From: JAGRMG01 sp047975215
GTDB lineage: Bacteria; Pseudomonadota; Alphaproteobacteria; Rhodobacterales; Rhodobacteraceae
DNA: 64,000 bases
Direction of reading: 5' to 3'
Assembly (NCBI GenBank): GCA_047975215.1
Contig: JBKEDD010000051.1
Span: forward strand, 22,148-86,147
Shown here: in pieces, positions 24,898-34,010 of the stretch
Position numbering within the stretch: position 1 is the first letter of the stretch
How the letters are laid out: each line of letters begins with the position of its first letter
Translations under genes and position numbers: made by a program
Notes under the pieces: model-generated
Seen by the model: only the letters and a program-made list of their open reading frames with translations
Database searches by the model: none
Told to the model about the DNA's origin: nothing

Positions 24898-26440
24898 GTC
24901 CGCGCCCCCCGCGATCCAGTATCCAGAACGCCGCGACCGAAAGCAGCAGCAAAAGCAGTGCCGCACCCGAAGCCGCCTGCATCCGGTAGGCGCCCATCAA
25001 CCGGTAGATCTGCAACGGCAGCGTTGCCTGTTCGGCATCGGCGAACAGGGCGATCACGCCAAGATCGCCCATCGACAGTGCCGCTGTCAGCCCGGCGGCA
25101 AAGCCGATCTGGGGCCGCATCCGCGCCAGCAGCACGCGGCGCACGAACGGCCATCCGGCCATGTCCAGCATCAGGCCCAGCCGCCCGTAGCGTTCAACCA
25201 CCTGAATCGCACGGGGCACGAGAATGCGCAGCGCGAAGGGCAGCGCCATCAGCGCGTTGACCAGCGCCGTCACCGGCAGCGCCAGCGCGAAGGGGTCCGC
25301 CAGCGGATAAAGAACGACGAACAGCCCCGTGCCGATCACCAGCGGTGAGGCCGCGAGCCCCAGCAGCCCGGCGAGTTCCACTCCGGCGCGCCGGCCCACA
25401 GCGGCCGCCGCCGCCATCGGCAGCGCGAGCGCCAGCAGCAGGCCGGTGCTGGCAACCGCCACACCGCCCGAGAACAGCGCCGCCCGCCAAACGCCGGCCG
25501 GAAGCGAGAACAGCGCGGGCAGGCCCGCACTCACGATCGCCGCCAGCGGCAAGACAAGAAACAGGGCCGCCAGCGCGATTACACCGCCATCCAGCAGTTT
25601 CGCCGCCCGCCCCTGCGCGTCCCAGCGCCGCAAGGCCCGGTCCAGACCGCCCCCCGGGCCCTCGCCGCGCGCCGCGCGCAGCGCCGCCAGCGCGGCCAGC
25701 CCGGTCAAGGCGATCTGGATACAGGACAGCAGCGCCGCCCGGCCCAGGTCGAAATCGAACCGGAATGCCTGATAGATCGCCAGCTCGATGGTGGTCGCGC
25801 GCGGCCCGCCGCCCAGAGTCAGGGCCACCGCGAAACTGGTCAGGCATATGGCAAATACCACCGCGAGCGCGCCGGGCGCCACCCGCGCCAGCATGGGATA
25901 TTCCAGCAGCCGGCGGATCGCCCCCGGCCCCGCTCCCAGATGCGCCGCCAGGCGGAACCGTTCGGCCGGGATCTCCTGCCAGCCCTGAAGGATCAGCCGC
26001 GTCGCCAGCGGCAGGTTGAAGAACACATGCGCCAGGACCACGCCGTGCAGACCGTAGATCTGCAAGGGCGGCAAGCCTGCCCAGCCCAGCGCCGTGCTGA
26101 TCCAGCCGGCCCTGCCGAACACCGCTAGAAGCCCCAGAACCGCCACGATCACCGGCAGGATGAAGGGCGCGCCCATCAGCGCGATCAGCGCCCGCCTCCC
26201 GGCAAAGCGCCGCCGCGCCAGGGCGCGCGCCACCGGCACCGCCAGCGCCACGCTGAAACCCGCCGACAGCGCCGCCTGTACCAGCGTGAAACGTACCGCC
26301 GCCCAGTCGGCCGGGCCAAGCCCGCGCCCGGCCTCGGCGCGCAGCGCCACCGCCGCCAGCGCACCCAGGATCAGCGCCGCGACGAACCCCGCCGCGCCCA
26401 GCCCGGGCGCCGCTCCTAGCGGCTGAGCGCGTCGAGCCAT
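24884..26440 (-). CDS. thiP: Thiamine ABC transporter permease (fused double permease)
   Basis: 518 aa with two homologous permease halves, each with about six hydrophobic helices and an EAA-type loop (first: GWQEIPAERFRLAAHLGAGPGAIRRLLEYP segment around 195; second: VVERYGRLGLMLDMAGW near 427). This fused layout is characteristic of ThiP. Starts inside the end of thiB (25-bp overlap) and overlaps thiQ, so the three genes are one transcript. Confidence 0.9.
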   Translation of the reverse strand: MARRAQPLGAAPGLGAAGFVAALILGALAAVALRAEAGRGLGPADWAAVRFTLVQAALSAGFSVALAVPVARALARRRFAGRRALIALMGAPFILPVIVAVLGLLAVFGRAGWISTALGWAGLPPLQIYGLHGVVLAHVFFNLPLATRLILQGWQEIPAERFRLAAHLGAGPGAIRRLLEYPMLARVAPGALAVVFAICLTSFAVALTLGGGPRATTIELAIYQAFRFDFDLGRAALLSCIQIALTGLAALAALRAARGEGPGGGLDRALRRWDAQGRAAKLLDGGVIALAALFLVLPLAAIVSAGLPALFSLPAGVWRAALFSGGVAVASTGLLLALALPMAAAAAVGRRAGVELAGLLGLAASPLVIGTGLFVVLYPLADPFALALPVTALVNALMALPFALRILVPRAIQVVERYGRLGLMLDMAGWPFVRRVLLARMRPQIGFAAGLTAALSMGDLGVIALFADAEQATLPLQIYRLMGAYRMQAASGAALLLLLLSVAAFWILDRGGRGHAEV

Positions 26441-27393
26441 TCGGCCAGCGCCGCGTCGCGCACCTCTGCCGCGCGTTCCGGGGCGACCAGCAACGCCTTG
26501 CCCGGCCGGGCAAGCCCGGCGAAACCGTCCGGCAACCCGCTTGCGGGCAGTACCGCCGGATACATCCAGTTGGTCGTGGGAATCGCCGACTGGAAGGCAT
26601 CTGACACCATGAATTGCAGGAACGCGTCGGCCAGTTCCGGCTGGTCGCTGGAGGCCAGCTTGCCGGCCACCTCGATCTGAAGGTAGTGGCCTTCCTCGAA
26701 GACCGCCGCGGCCTTGCCGTCATCCTCTTCGGCAATCAGGTGGTAGGCCGGGGACGTGGTATAGCTCAGCACCATGTCGGCCTCGCCCTCGAGGAACAGC
26801 CCATAAGCCTCCGACCAGCCCTTGGTGACGGTCACGATATTGTCGGCCAGCCCGGCCCAGATTTCCGCCGCTTCGTCGCCATAGGCCGTCTTGACCCACA
26901 TCAGCAGGCCCAGACCGGGTGTCGAGGATCGCGGATCCTGGATCACGATCCCGAGGTCGCTGTCGGCCAGCGCCCGCAAGCTTTGCGGCGCGTCCAGCCC
27001 GGCATTGTGGACAAAGGCGAAATAGCCCCAGTCATAGGGCACGAAAACCGGATCGTTCCACTCCAGCGGCAGATCGTAGGCAGTCTCGACCGAATGCGGC
27101 GCGAACAGCCCGGTCGCGCTTGCCGCCGCCGTCAGGTTGGTGTCGAGCCCAAGCACGACATCGGCTTCCGAGCGCGCCCCTTCCAGCCGCACGCGCGCCA
27201 ATAGCGCGGCGCCATCGCCCGCGCCGACCAGTTTCAGATCGCAGCCGCAGGTTTCCTCGAAAGCCTTCTCGATCACCGGGCCGGGGCCCCAGTCGGAAAC
27301 AAAGCTGTCATAGGTATAGACGGTCAGTTCGGGCGTATCGGCGATCGCCGCCGAGGCCGAGAGAATTCCCGCTGCAAATGCAAGCTTCTTCAT
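26416..27393 (-). CDS. thiB: Thiamine-binding periplasmic protein
   Basis: 325 aa from ATG 27393, which follows GGAGG by five bases; the ATG 12 bases earlier lies on the ribosome site itself. Signal peptide MKKLAFAAGILSASAAIA, mature start DTPELTVYTYDSFVSDWGPG, matching ThiB/TbpA (YTYDSF... motif). GLGLLMWVKTAYG and SYTTSPAYH are further family segments. Delivers thiamine, TMP or TPP to ThiPQ. Confidence 0.93.
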   Translation of the reverse strand: MKKLAFAAGILSASAAIADTPELTVYTYDSFVSDWGPGPVIEKAFEETCGCDLKLVGAGDGAALLARVRLEGARSEADVVLGLDTNLTAAASATGLFAPHSVETAYDLPLEWNDPVFVPYDWGYFAFVHNAGLDAPQSLRALADSDLGIVIQDPRSSTPGLGLLMWVKTAYGDEAAEIWAGLADNIVTVTKGWSEAYGLFLEGEADMVLSYTTSPAYHLIAEEDDGKAAAVFEEGHYLQIEVAGKLASSDQPELADAFLQFMVSDAFQSAIPTTNWMYPAVLPASGLPDGFAGLARPGKALLVAPERAAEVRDAALAEWLDALSR

Positions 27394-27442
27394 GGCATCC
27401 TCCATTGCGGCGACAGGGCAAGGGTGGACGCTGATCCAGTGG

Positions 27443-27525
27443 CCTTCCCTCCGCCGGTACTAGCCGGTTCAGGTTCAACGGGTCTGCAAATGCGCATCTC
27501 AGCCAATCAAGGCACCCCGAGGTGG
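27443..27525 (-). ncRNA. TPP riboswitch (THI element) controlling thiBPQ
   Basis: The reverse strand contains the conserved THI-box parts in order: CGGGGTGCC, GGCTGAGA, ACCCGTTGAACCTGA, GGCTAGTACCGGCGGAGGGA, i.e. the P2/J2-4 TGAGA core and the pyrophosphate sensor helix. It ends about 50 nt before the thiB ATG, room for a mechanism masking the ribosome site. Binding of thiamine pyrophosphate is expected to repress the importer. Confidence 0.95.
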
Positions 27526-27593
27526 CTTCTTCCTAGGCCCGAATCCCGCCGGCAACAAGTGCCTATCCACCCGTTCTTCTGACCGCAAATATC

Positions 27594-27637
27594 CCGGGGG
27601 AGTCCCGGGCACCGCCCGGGGCGGGGGCAGCGCCCCC
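27594..27637. repeat. GC-rich dyads between thiB and aroC
   Basis: CCCGGG-type palindromes (27594-27620) are followed by GGGGGC-AGC-GCCCCC (27623-27637). There is no T-run. Such GC hairpins are frequent in Rhodobacteraceae intergenic DNA in my memory; it could impede read-through between the divergent thiB and aroC leaders. Confidence 0.4.
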
Positions 27638-27697
27638 AATTCCCGCTTGAGGCATCGCGCCCCGGCCGTTAATCAACCGGACAAAGGAGCGCCGCCA

Positions 27698-28813
27698 ATG
27701 TCCATCAACAGTTTCGGACACCTCTTTCGCGTCACCACATGGGGCGAAAGCCACGGGCCCGCGCTGGGCGCCACGGTGGATGGCTGCCCGCCGGGGATCG
27801 CGATCGGCGAGGCCGCGATCCAGCACTGGCTGGACCGGCGCCGCCCGGGGCAGAACAGGTATACCACCCAGCGCCGCGAGTCGGACGCGGTGCGCATCCT
27901 GTCGGGCGTGTTCGAAGGCCGCACCACCGGTACGCCGGTGCAACTGATGATCGAGAACACCGATCAGCGGTCGAAGGATTACGGCGAGATTGCCGAAAAA
28001 TTCCGCCCCGGCCACGCCGATATCACCTACTGGCAGAAATACGGGCATCGCGACCATCGCGGCGGCGGCCGGTCCTCGGCGCGCGAAACCGCCGCGCGGG
28101 TCGCGGCGGGCGGTCTGGCGCGGGCGGCGCTGAAGGCGCTGGCGCCGGGGATCGGCATCCAGGGGTACATGACCCGGATCGGCCCGCACGAGATCGACCG
28201 GGGCCGGTTCGAAGCCGATGAGATCGAACGCAACCCCTTCTGGTGCCCTGATGCACAGGCGGCGGCGCAGTGGGCCGGCTATCTCGACGGGCTGCGCAAG
28301 GCGGGCAACTCGGCCGGTGCCGTGGTCGAGGTGGTGGCGCGTGGCGCGCCCGCCGGGCTGGGCGCGCCGGTCTATGGCAAGCTCGACACCGATCTTGCGG
28401 CGGCGATGATGTCGATCAATGCGGTCAAGGGGGTCGAGATCGGCGAGGGCATGGCCGCAGCCACCCTGACCGGAGAGGAAAACGCCGACGAGATCTTCAT
28501 GGGCAATGACGGCCGGCCGGTCTATTCCTCCAACCACGCGGGCGGAATTCTGGGCGGTATCTCGACCGGGCAGGACATCGTGGTGCGTTTTGCCGTCAAG
28601 CCGACCTCATCGATCCTCAGGCCGCGCCGCACCATCACGAGATCGGGCGAGGCCACCGAGATCGTCACAAGGGGGCGCCACGACCCCTGCGTCGGCATCC
28701 GCGCGGTACCGGTGGGCGAGGCGATGATGGCTTGCGTGATCCTCGACCATCTGTTGCTGCATCGCGGCCAGATCGGCGGAGATACCGGCCACACGCCGGG
28801 CCGGATCGGCTAG
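27698..28813 (+). CDS. aroC: Chorismate synthase
   Basis: 371 aa; AAAGGAG lies 8 bases before ATG 27698. The three chorismate-synthase signatures are visible: GESHGPALGATVDGCPPG (12-33 region), GHADITYWQKYGHRDHRGGGRSSARET near 105-135, and RHDPCVGIRAVPVGEAM near 330. Converts EPSP to chorismate using reduced FMN. Followed 4 bp later by an AEC permease gene, so probably co-transcribed. Confidence 0.97.
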   Translation: MSINSFGHLFRVTTWGESHGPALGATVDGCPPGIAIGEAAIQHWLDRRRPGQNRYTTQRRESDAVRILSGVFEGRTTGTPVQLMIENTDQRSKDYGEIAEKFRPGHADITYWQKYGHRDHRGGGRSSARETAARVAAGGLARAALKALAPGIGIQGYMTRIGPHEIDRGRFEADEIERNPFWCPDAQAAAQWAGYLDGLRKAGNSAGAVVEVVARGAPAGLGAPVYGKLDTDLAAAMMSINAVKGVEIGEGMAAATLTGEENADEIFMGNDGRPVYSSNHAGGILGGISTGQDIVVRFAVKPTSSILRPRRTITRSGEATEIVTRGRHDPCVGIRAVPVGEAMMACVILDHLLLHRGQIGGDTGHTPGRIG

Positions 28814-28817
28814 CGGT

Positions 28818-29762
28818 TTGGGTGCGATACTTTCCATAACCTTTCCAATCTATGCCGCCATCGCCATCGGGTTTCTGGCGGTCAAGCGCGGCTGGTTCGG
28901 CCAGGCGGACATGCGCGTTCTGGGCAAGTACGTGCTGAACATCGCGCTGCCCGCGCTGCTGTTCAACGCCGTGGCCTCGCGCGATTTCTCCGAAGTCATC
29001 CATGCCGGATACATGTTAGTGTTCGCGGCCGGAGGGCTTGGCACGATCGCGGTGTCGTTCCTGTGGTTCGCCTTCACCGGCATCGACACGCGGCGCCGCG
29101 CGGTGGCGGTCATGGGGTCGTCCTGCCCCAATTCAGCCTATGTCGGCTATCCTGTCCTGCTGCTTGCGCTGCCCGATCTGGCGGGTGTGATCCTGGCGCT
29201 GAACACGCTGATCGAGGTTCTGCTGCTGGTGCCGTTGTGCCTGTTCCTGATGGATCTGGCACGCCATGAAAGGGCCGTACCGCTGCCGGTCAAGCTGTTC
29301 TCGATATTCTGGGGCGTGACCAGGCGGCCGATGGTGATCGGCCTGATTCTGGGTCTGGCGGTATCGGTCGCGGGCCTGCCGGTTCCCGATACCGTCATGC
29401 GGCTGTTCTCGATGCTCGCCGCCTCGGCCTCGGCCTTGTCGCTGGTCGCCATCGGCGGCTCGCTGGCGGTGTTGCCGCTTGGCGGCAACCGTATCCTGGC
29501 GGCCCAGATCGCCGCCGGCAAACTCGTCCTGCACCCCCTCATGACAGGGCTTGCGCTGGCGGCGCTGCCGGTGCTGGGCATCGCCGCGCTGCCGCCCGAC
29601 ATGGCGGTTGCGGCGATCCTGTCCACGGCCATGCCGATGTTCACGATCTATGTCGTCTTCGCGCAGGAACAGGGTCTTGAGGGGGCGGCCTCGCTGGCCA
29701 TGCTGACGGCCACCACGTTCAGTTTCGTGACCCTGTCGGCATTGCTGTTCTGGCTGACCTGA
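28818..29762 (+). CDS. AEC family (auxin efflux carrier-type) permease
   Basis: 314 aa starting at a TTG only 4 bp after the aroC stop, presumably by coupling. Ten hydrophobic segments with the AEC pattern: N-terminal GAILSITFPIYAAIAIGFL, ...YVLNIALPALLFNAVA, the SSCPNSAYVGYPVL motif near 97, and C-terminal STAMPMFTIYVVFAQE near 275. Family members export organic acids such as malonate or malate; substrate here unknown. Confidence 0.85.
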   Translation: MGAILSITFPIYAAIAIGFLAVKRGWFGQADMRVLGKYVLNIALPALLFNAVASRDFSEVIHAGYMLVFAAGGLGTIAVSFLWFAFTGIDTRRRAVAVMGSSCPNSAYVGYPVLLLALPDLAGVILALNTLIEVLLLVPLCLFLMDLARHERAVPLPVKLFSIFWGVTRRPMVIGLILGLAVSVAGLPVPDTVMRLFSMLAASASALSLVAIGGSLAVLPLGGNRILAAQIAAGKLVLHPLMTGLALAALPVLGIAALPPDMAVAAILSTAMPMFTIYVVFAQEQGLEGAASLAMLTATTFSFVTLSALLFWLT

Positions 29763-29836
29763 CATCGTTGCGGAGCCGGCCGGCCTCGCATAATCCGCCC
29801 GTTGATCTTTGTCACGTCCCGGCGCAGGGTTCCGCC

Positions 29837-30775
29837 ATGTCGATTTCGTTAACATCGCATCGGCCGAACCTTGCCATCGCGCTGAAACTCGGCGCGATCT
29901 TCCTGTTTTCGGGCATGTCGGCGATCATCAAGGCAACGTCGGACGCGGTGCCGCCTGGCGAGGCGGTGTTCTTCCGGTCTCTGTTCGCCATTCCGGTGAT
30001 CGTGGCATGGCTGGCACTGCGCGGCGAGCTGTCGCAAGGGCTGCGAAGCCGCAACCCGATGATGCATGTCCGGCGCGGCATTCTCGGCACCACGGCCATG
30101 GGAATGACGTTTGCAGGGCTGGGGCTGCTGCCGCTGCCCGAGGTTACGGCGATCGGCTTTGCCACGCCTGTCTTTACCGTGATCCTGGCGGCGCTGATCC
30201 TGGGCGAGACTATACGGGTTTTTCGCATCAGCGCGGTGTTGATCGGGCTGATCGGGGTTCTCATCATGCTATGGCCGCGGCTGTCCGGCAGTAGCGGACT
30301 CGAGCAGGGCGCGACCCTGGGGGCCCTGCTGATCCTGGGCGCGACGCTGTGCAGGGCGCTGGTACAGATACAGGTGCGCATGATGGTCGAGACCGAACCG
30401 ACATCGGCCATCGTCTTCTACTTCTCCGCCACCGCCGCGGCGCTGTCGTTGCTTACCCTTCCCTTCGGGTGGGTCGTTCCCGACCCTGGCGTGGTGGCGT
30501 TGTTGATCCTGGCGGGGCTGGTTGGCGGGGTGGCTCAGATCCTGATCACCTCCGCCTTCCGCTTTGCCCCGGCCTCGACTCTGGCGCCCTACGACTACGC
30601 CTCGATGCTGTTCGCGATTCTGCTTGGCTATGTCGTGTTTGCGGAACTGCCGACGCTGGTCATGCTGATCGGCGCCGCCGTTGTCATCGCCAGCAACGTG
30701 CTGGTCATCTGGCGCGAACACCAGCTTGGGCTTGAGCGTGCCAGGCTACGGTCAATGGCCGATCCGAAGGGATGA
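29837..30775 (+). CDS. DMT superfamily (EamA) transporter
   Basis: 312 aa from ATG 29837, ten predicted helices in two EamA repeats: FLFSGMSAIIKATSDAVPPGE...FFRSLFAIPV in the first and PLPEVTAIGFATPVFTVILAALILGE near its end; the second repeat ends ASTLAPYDYASMLFAILLGYVVFAE. Similar to RhaT/EamA metabolite exporters and S-adenosylmethionine-type carriers; the substrate cannot be read from sequence. Stands alone between the AEC gene and convergent ilvE. Confidence 0.87.
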   Translation: MSISLTSHRPNLAIALKLGAIFLFSGMSAIIKATSDAVPPGEAVFFRSLFAIPVIVAWLALRGELSQGLRSRNPMMHVRRGILGTTAMGMTFAGLGLLPLPEVTAIGFATPVFTVILAALILGETIRVFRISAVLIGLIGVLIMLWPRLSGSSGLEQGATLGALLILGATLCRALVQIQVRMMVETEPTSAIVFYFSATAAALSLLTLPFGWVVPDPGVVALLILAGLVGGVAQILITSAFRFAPASTLAPYDYASMLFAILLGYVVFAELPTLVMLIGAAVVIASNVLVIWREHQLGLERARLRSMADPKG

Positions 30776-30802
30776 TTGCCCTTTCTCGAAACCCTATTCG
30801 CC

Positions 30803-31669
30803 CTATTCGCGCACCAGCTTTTCGTAGCCTTCCGAGATCTCGCGCGTCAGCGCCCCGACCTCGAAATTCCAGTCGCCGATCTGGCCGACCGGCGTGACTT
30901 CGGCGGCGGTGCCGGTCAGCCAGCACTGTTCGAAACCTTCCAGTTCCTCGGGCATGATATGGCGTTCATGGACCTTGATCTGCTTGTCCTCGAGCATGCT
31001 GATCACCGTCTGCCGGGTCAGCCCGTTCAGGAAACAGTCGGGTTTAGGCGTGTGCACCTCGCCATCCTTGACGAAGAATATGTTTGCGCCGGTCGCCTCG
31101 GCCACATAGCCGCGATAGTCGAACATCATCGCGTCCGAACAGCCCCTGGCCTCGGCCGCGTGCTTGGACATGGTGCAGATCATGTAAAGACCCGCCGCCT
31201 TGGCGTGGCTGGGGATGGTTTCCGGGCTGGGGCGTTTCCATTTGGAAATGTCCAGTTTGGCGCCCTTCATCTTGGCATCGCCATAGTAGTTGCCCCATTC
31301 CCAGCCCGCGATGGCCAGCCGAACCGGGTTGCGCCGGGCCGATACGCCCATGTCCTCGCCCGCGCCGCGCCAGGCGACGGCGCGCACATAGGCATCCGAC
31401 CAGCCGTTCGCCTCGAGCATGGCGTATTTCGCCGCCTCGATCTCCTCGACGCTCCAGGGGATTTCGAAATCCAGCATCTCGGCGGACCGCCTGAGCCGTT
31501 GCGAATGCTCGACGCCCCGGAATATCCTGCCATTGTAGCAGCGTTCGCCTTCGAAAACCGAACTTGCATAATGCAGCGCATGGGTCAGAATATGCACATT
31601 CGCGTCCCGCCAGGGAACAAGTTTGCCATCCATCCAGATCTGGCCGTCCCGGTCGTCATAACCTGCCAT
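30803..31669 (-). CDS. ilvE: Branched-chain amino acid aminotransferase
   Basis: 288 aa from ATG 31669, with GGAGG eight bases upstream; the frame to 31705 is not needed. PLP class IV fold: HYASSVFEGERCY near 45, the lysine-containing SKWKRPSPETIPSHAKAAG segment with PLP Lys in HAKAAG near 158, MMFDYRGYVAEATGANIFFV near 192, and FLNGLTRQTV near 222. Last step in Leu/Ile/Val synthesis. Divergent from petP. Confidence 0.93.
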   Translation of the reverse strand: MAGYDDRDGQIWMDGKLVPWRDANVHILTHALHYASSVFEGERCYNGRIFRGVEHSQRLRRSAEMLDFEIPWSVEEIEAAKYAMLEANGWSDAYVRAVAWRGAGEDMGVSARRNPVRLAIAGWEWGNYYGDAKMKGAKLDISKWKRPSPETIPSHAKAAGLYMICTMSKHAAEARGCSDAMMFDYRGYVAEATGANIFFVKDGEVHTPKPDCFLNGLTRQTVISMLEDKQIKVHERHIMPEELEGFEQCWLTGTAAEVTPVGQIGDWNFEVGALTREISEGYEKLVRE

Positions 31670-31775
31670 TGTCGCGCCCTCCTGCGGGTGATACAGAATT
31701 TCCATATGTTGCGCAAAATAGCATCGCGCCAGACACGATATTGCGCCAAAACTGCGATTCGATACCGCTTCACGC

Positions 31776-31804
31776 TTGGAATGTCAACAAGACTGACGTA
31801 AACT
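31776..31804 (+). promoter_or_regulatory. Candidate promoter of petPR
   Basis: TTGGAA (31776-31781), 17-nt spacer, TAAACT (31799-31804), then 27 bp to the petP ATG with GAGGG as ribosome site. Spacing ideal, boxes four of six each. Inference from consensus only. Confidence 0.4.
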
Positions 31805-31831
31805 GACACAAAGCAAAGAAAGAGGGCGCCG

Positions 31832-32344
31832 ATGTCGGAGGGACGGGCGGCACCGGTCTACAGCGGCGAAAGCCTGCTGTTTCTGACCGACGAACAGTTG
31901 CGGCAGGGGATCGAGGCGATGTTCTTCGCCTATCGCGGCTTTACCGCCGATCCCGACCGCATCCTGGCCGATCAGTCCTATGGCCGCGCGCATCACCGGG
32001 CGATCCATTTCATCAACCGGGCGCCGGGAACGACAGTCAACAACCTCCTGGCGATCCTGGGCGTCACGAAACAGTCGCTGAACCGGGTGCTGCGCGCGCT
32101 GATAGCCGACGGGCTGGTCGAAAGCCGGGTGGGAAATGTCGACAAGCGCGAACGCCATCTCTATCTGACAGAGGACGGGCGGGCGCTCGAGTCCCGCCTG
32201 TCGGATGCGCAGCGCGCCCGAATGCGGGCGGCCTATCGCGATGCCGGACCCGAGGCGGTGGCGGGGTTCAAGCAGGTACTCGAGGCGATGATGGATCCGG
32301 ACATGCGGCGCGCCTATGTGCGCCTGCGGGATGGCATGCCATGA
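31832..32344 (+). CDS. petP: MarR family regulator, PetP-like
   Basis: 170 aa with a winged helix (INRAPGTTVNNLLAILGVTKQSLNRVLRALIADGLV around 65-100, wing KRERHLYLTEDG). It overlaps the OmpR-type response regulator gene by ATGA. A MarR-like petP gene paired with petR is known from Rhodobacter capsulatus, where it lies next to petABC and petR is needed for bc1 expression. Here the pair is about 8 kb from petABC and on the other strand. Role by analogy. Confidence 0.8.
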   Translation: MSEGRAAPVYSGESLLFLTDEQLRQGIEAMFFAYRGFTADPDRILADQSYGRAHHRAIHFINRAPGTTVNNLLAILGVTKQSLNRVLRALIADGLVESRVGNVDKRERHLYLTEDGRALESRLSDAQRARMRAAYRDAGPEAVAGFKQVLEAMMDPDMRRAYVRLRDGMP

Positions 32345-33042
32345 CCTTGCTGGATTCGCACCTGCTGATCGTCGACGACGACGAACGCATTCGCGACCTG
32401 CTCAGGAAATTCCTGATGCGCAACGGTTTTCTGGTCACGGCGGCACGGGACGCGGCGCATGCGCGGCGTATCCTGGCGGGCCTGGATTTCGACCTGATCG
32501 TACTTGACGTGATGATGCCGGGCGAGGACGGGCTGGCGCTGACCCGCGCCCTGCGCGAGACCAGCACGACGCCGATCCTGCTGCTGACGGCGCGCGGCGA
32601 GACCGAGCACCGCATCGCCGGGCTGGAGGCGGGGGCCGACGATTACCTGACCAAGCCGTTCGAGCCGAAGGAACTGCTGCTCAGGATCAACGCGATCCTG
32701 CGCCGGATGCCGCAAAGCCGCGCACAGGATACCGGCCCGAAAACCCTGCACCTGGGAACGATCCGCTACGATGTCGAACGCGCCGAGATGTGGCAGGGCG
32801 AGTTGCTGATCCGCCTGACCGCCACCGAAAGCCAGTTGATGCGCATATTCGCAGCCTGTCCGCACGAGCCGGTGAGCCGGACCAAGCTGGTCGAGGATCT
32901 GGGCCGCGACCGTGGCCAGGCGCAGGAACGCGCGGTCGACGTGCAGATAACGCGGCTGCGGCGCAAGATCGAACCGAACCCGAAACAGCCGCAGTATTTG
33001 CAGACGGTGCGCGGCGAGGGTTACATGCTGGTACCGGACTGA
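32341..33042 (+). CDS. petR: OmpR family response regulator, PetR-like
   Basis: 233 aa. Receiver: acidic VDDD near 11-14, phospho-acceptor Asp56 in LIVLDVMMP, Thr/Lys105 switch in YLTKPFEP. C-terminal winged helix of OmpR type (GELLIRLTATESQLMRIF..., QERAVDVQITRLRRKIE). No histidine kinase gene is adjacent, as also described for R. capsulatus petR. Coupled to petP. A role in bc1/photosynthetic or respiratory gene activation is inference from that homologue. Confidence 0.85.
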   Translation: MTLLDSHLLIVDDDERIRDLLRKFLMRNGFLVTAARDAAHARRILAGLDFDLIVLDVMMPGEDGLALTRALRETSTTPILLLTARGETEHRIAGLEAGADDYLTKPFEPKELLLRINAILRRMPQSRAQDTGPKTLHLGTIRYDVERAEMWQGELLIRLTATESQLMRIFAACPHEPVSRTKLVEDLGRDRGQAQERAVDVQITRLRRKIEPNPKQPQYLQTVRGEGYMLVPD

Positions 33043-33077
33043 ACCGGCAGACGGACCCGAAACGAGGGGAACGGAAA

Positions 33078-34010
33078 TTGGGAACGAAGACGGCGCTGAT
33101 CTCGCATGCCGATTGTCTTGTCCACGCAACGCCCGAGGGCCATCCCGAACGCGCCGCGCGGCTGGATCATGTGCTGCACGCGCTGGAAACGCTCGATCTC
33201 GAGCGGGTGACGGCGCCGCTGGCGGCCGAGGACGACATATTGCGCATCCATCCGGCAGACTATCTGGCCGATCTGCGCCGTAACCTTCCGGACGAGGGGT
33301 TCTTTCGCATCGACGCCGATACATGGATGTCGCCGGGATCGCTGGACGCCGCGTTTCGCGGTGCCGGTGCCGTGGTGCGCGCGGTGGACATGGTGCTGGG
33401 TGGCGAGGCGCCCAACGCGTTCTGTGCGATCCGCCCGCCCGGTCATCACGCGGAAACCGCGACCGCGATGGGGTTCTGCCTGTTCGGCAATGCCGCGCTG
33501 GCCGCCAAGCACGCGCTGGACCATCACGGGCTGAACCGCGTCGCGGTGCTGGATTTCGACGTGCATCATGGCAACGGCACCCAGGATCTGCTGTGGGACG
33601 AGTCGCGCACGCTGTTCGTGTCGAGCCACCAGATGCCGCTTTGGCCCGGCAGCGGGCGCGAGGACGAGACCGGCGCGTATGACAACGTGCTGAACCTGCC
33701 GCTTGCCCCCGGCACCGGCGGAGCCGAAATGCGCGCCGCCTGGAGCGAGCGGGCGTTCCCGCGCCTGCGTGAATTCGCGCCCGAACTCATCGTCATATCG
33801 GCGGGTTTCGATGCGCATCGGGACGACCCGCTGGCGCAACTGGCCTGGACGACCGACGATTTCCGCTGGATCACGGCCGGGATTTGCGCCCTGGCGGGCG
33901 ATCTGTGCGGCGGGCGTGTCGTATCGACTTTGGAGGGCGGGTATGATCTGACCGCGCTGGGCGCCGCCGCGAGGGCGCATGTGGAAGAACTGATGAAGGC
34001 AGCGACATGA
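33078..34010 (+). CDS. Histone deacetylase/acetylpolyamine amidohydrolase family protein
   Basis: 310 aa from a TTG at 33078 with GAGGGGAA ahead; no ATG fits the conserved N-terminus (HADCLVHATPEGHPERAARL). Class II HDAC-like zinc hydrolase: RPPGHHAE near 122 with the His-His charge relay, DFDVHHGNGT near 156 with zinc ligands Asp/His, SAGFDAHRDDPLA near 240, and the terminal EGGYD. Bacterial members deacetylate polyamines, acetoin-regulated proteins or drugs. It overlaps xseB by ATGA, so it is the first gene of an operon with ispA and dxs. Confidence 0.88.
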   Translation: MGTKTALISHADCLVHATPEGHPERAARLDHVLHALETLDLERVTAPLAAEDDILRIHPADYLADLRRNLPDEGFFRIDADTWMSPGSLDAAFRGAGAVVRAVDMVLGGEAPNAFCAIRPPGHHAETATAMGFCLFGNAALAAKHALDHHGLNRVAVLDFDVHHGNGTQDLLWDESRTLFVSSHQMPLWPGSGREDETGAYDNVLNLPLAPGTGGAEMRAAWSERAFPRLREFAPELIVISAGFDAHRDDPLAQLAWTTDDFRWITAGICALAGDLCGGRVVSTLEGGYDLTALGAAARAHVEELMKAAT

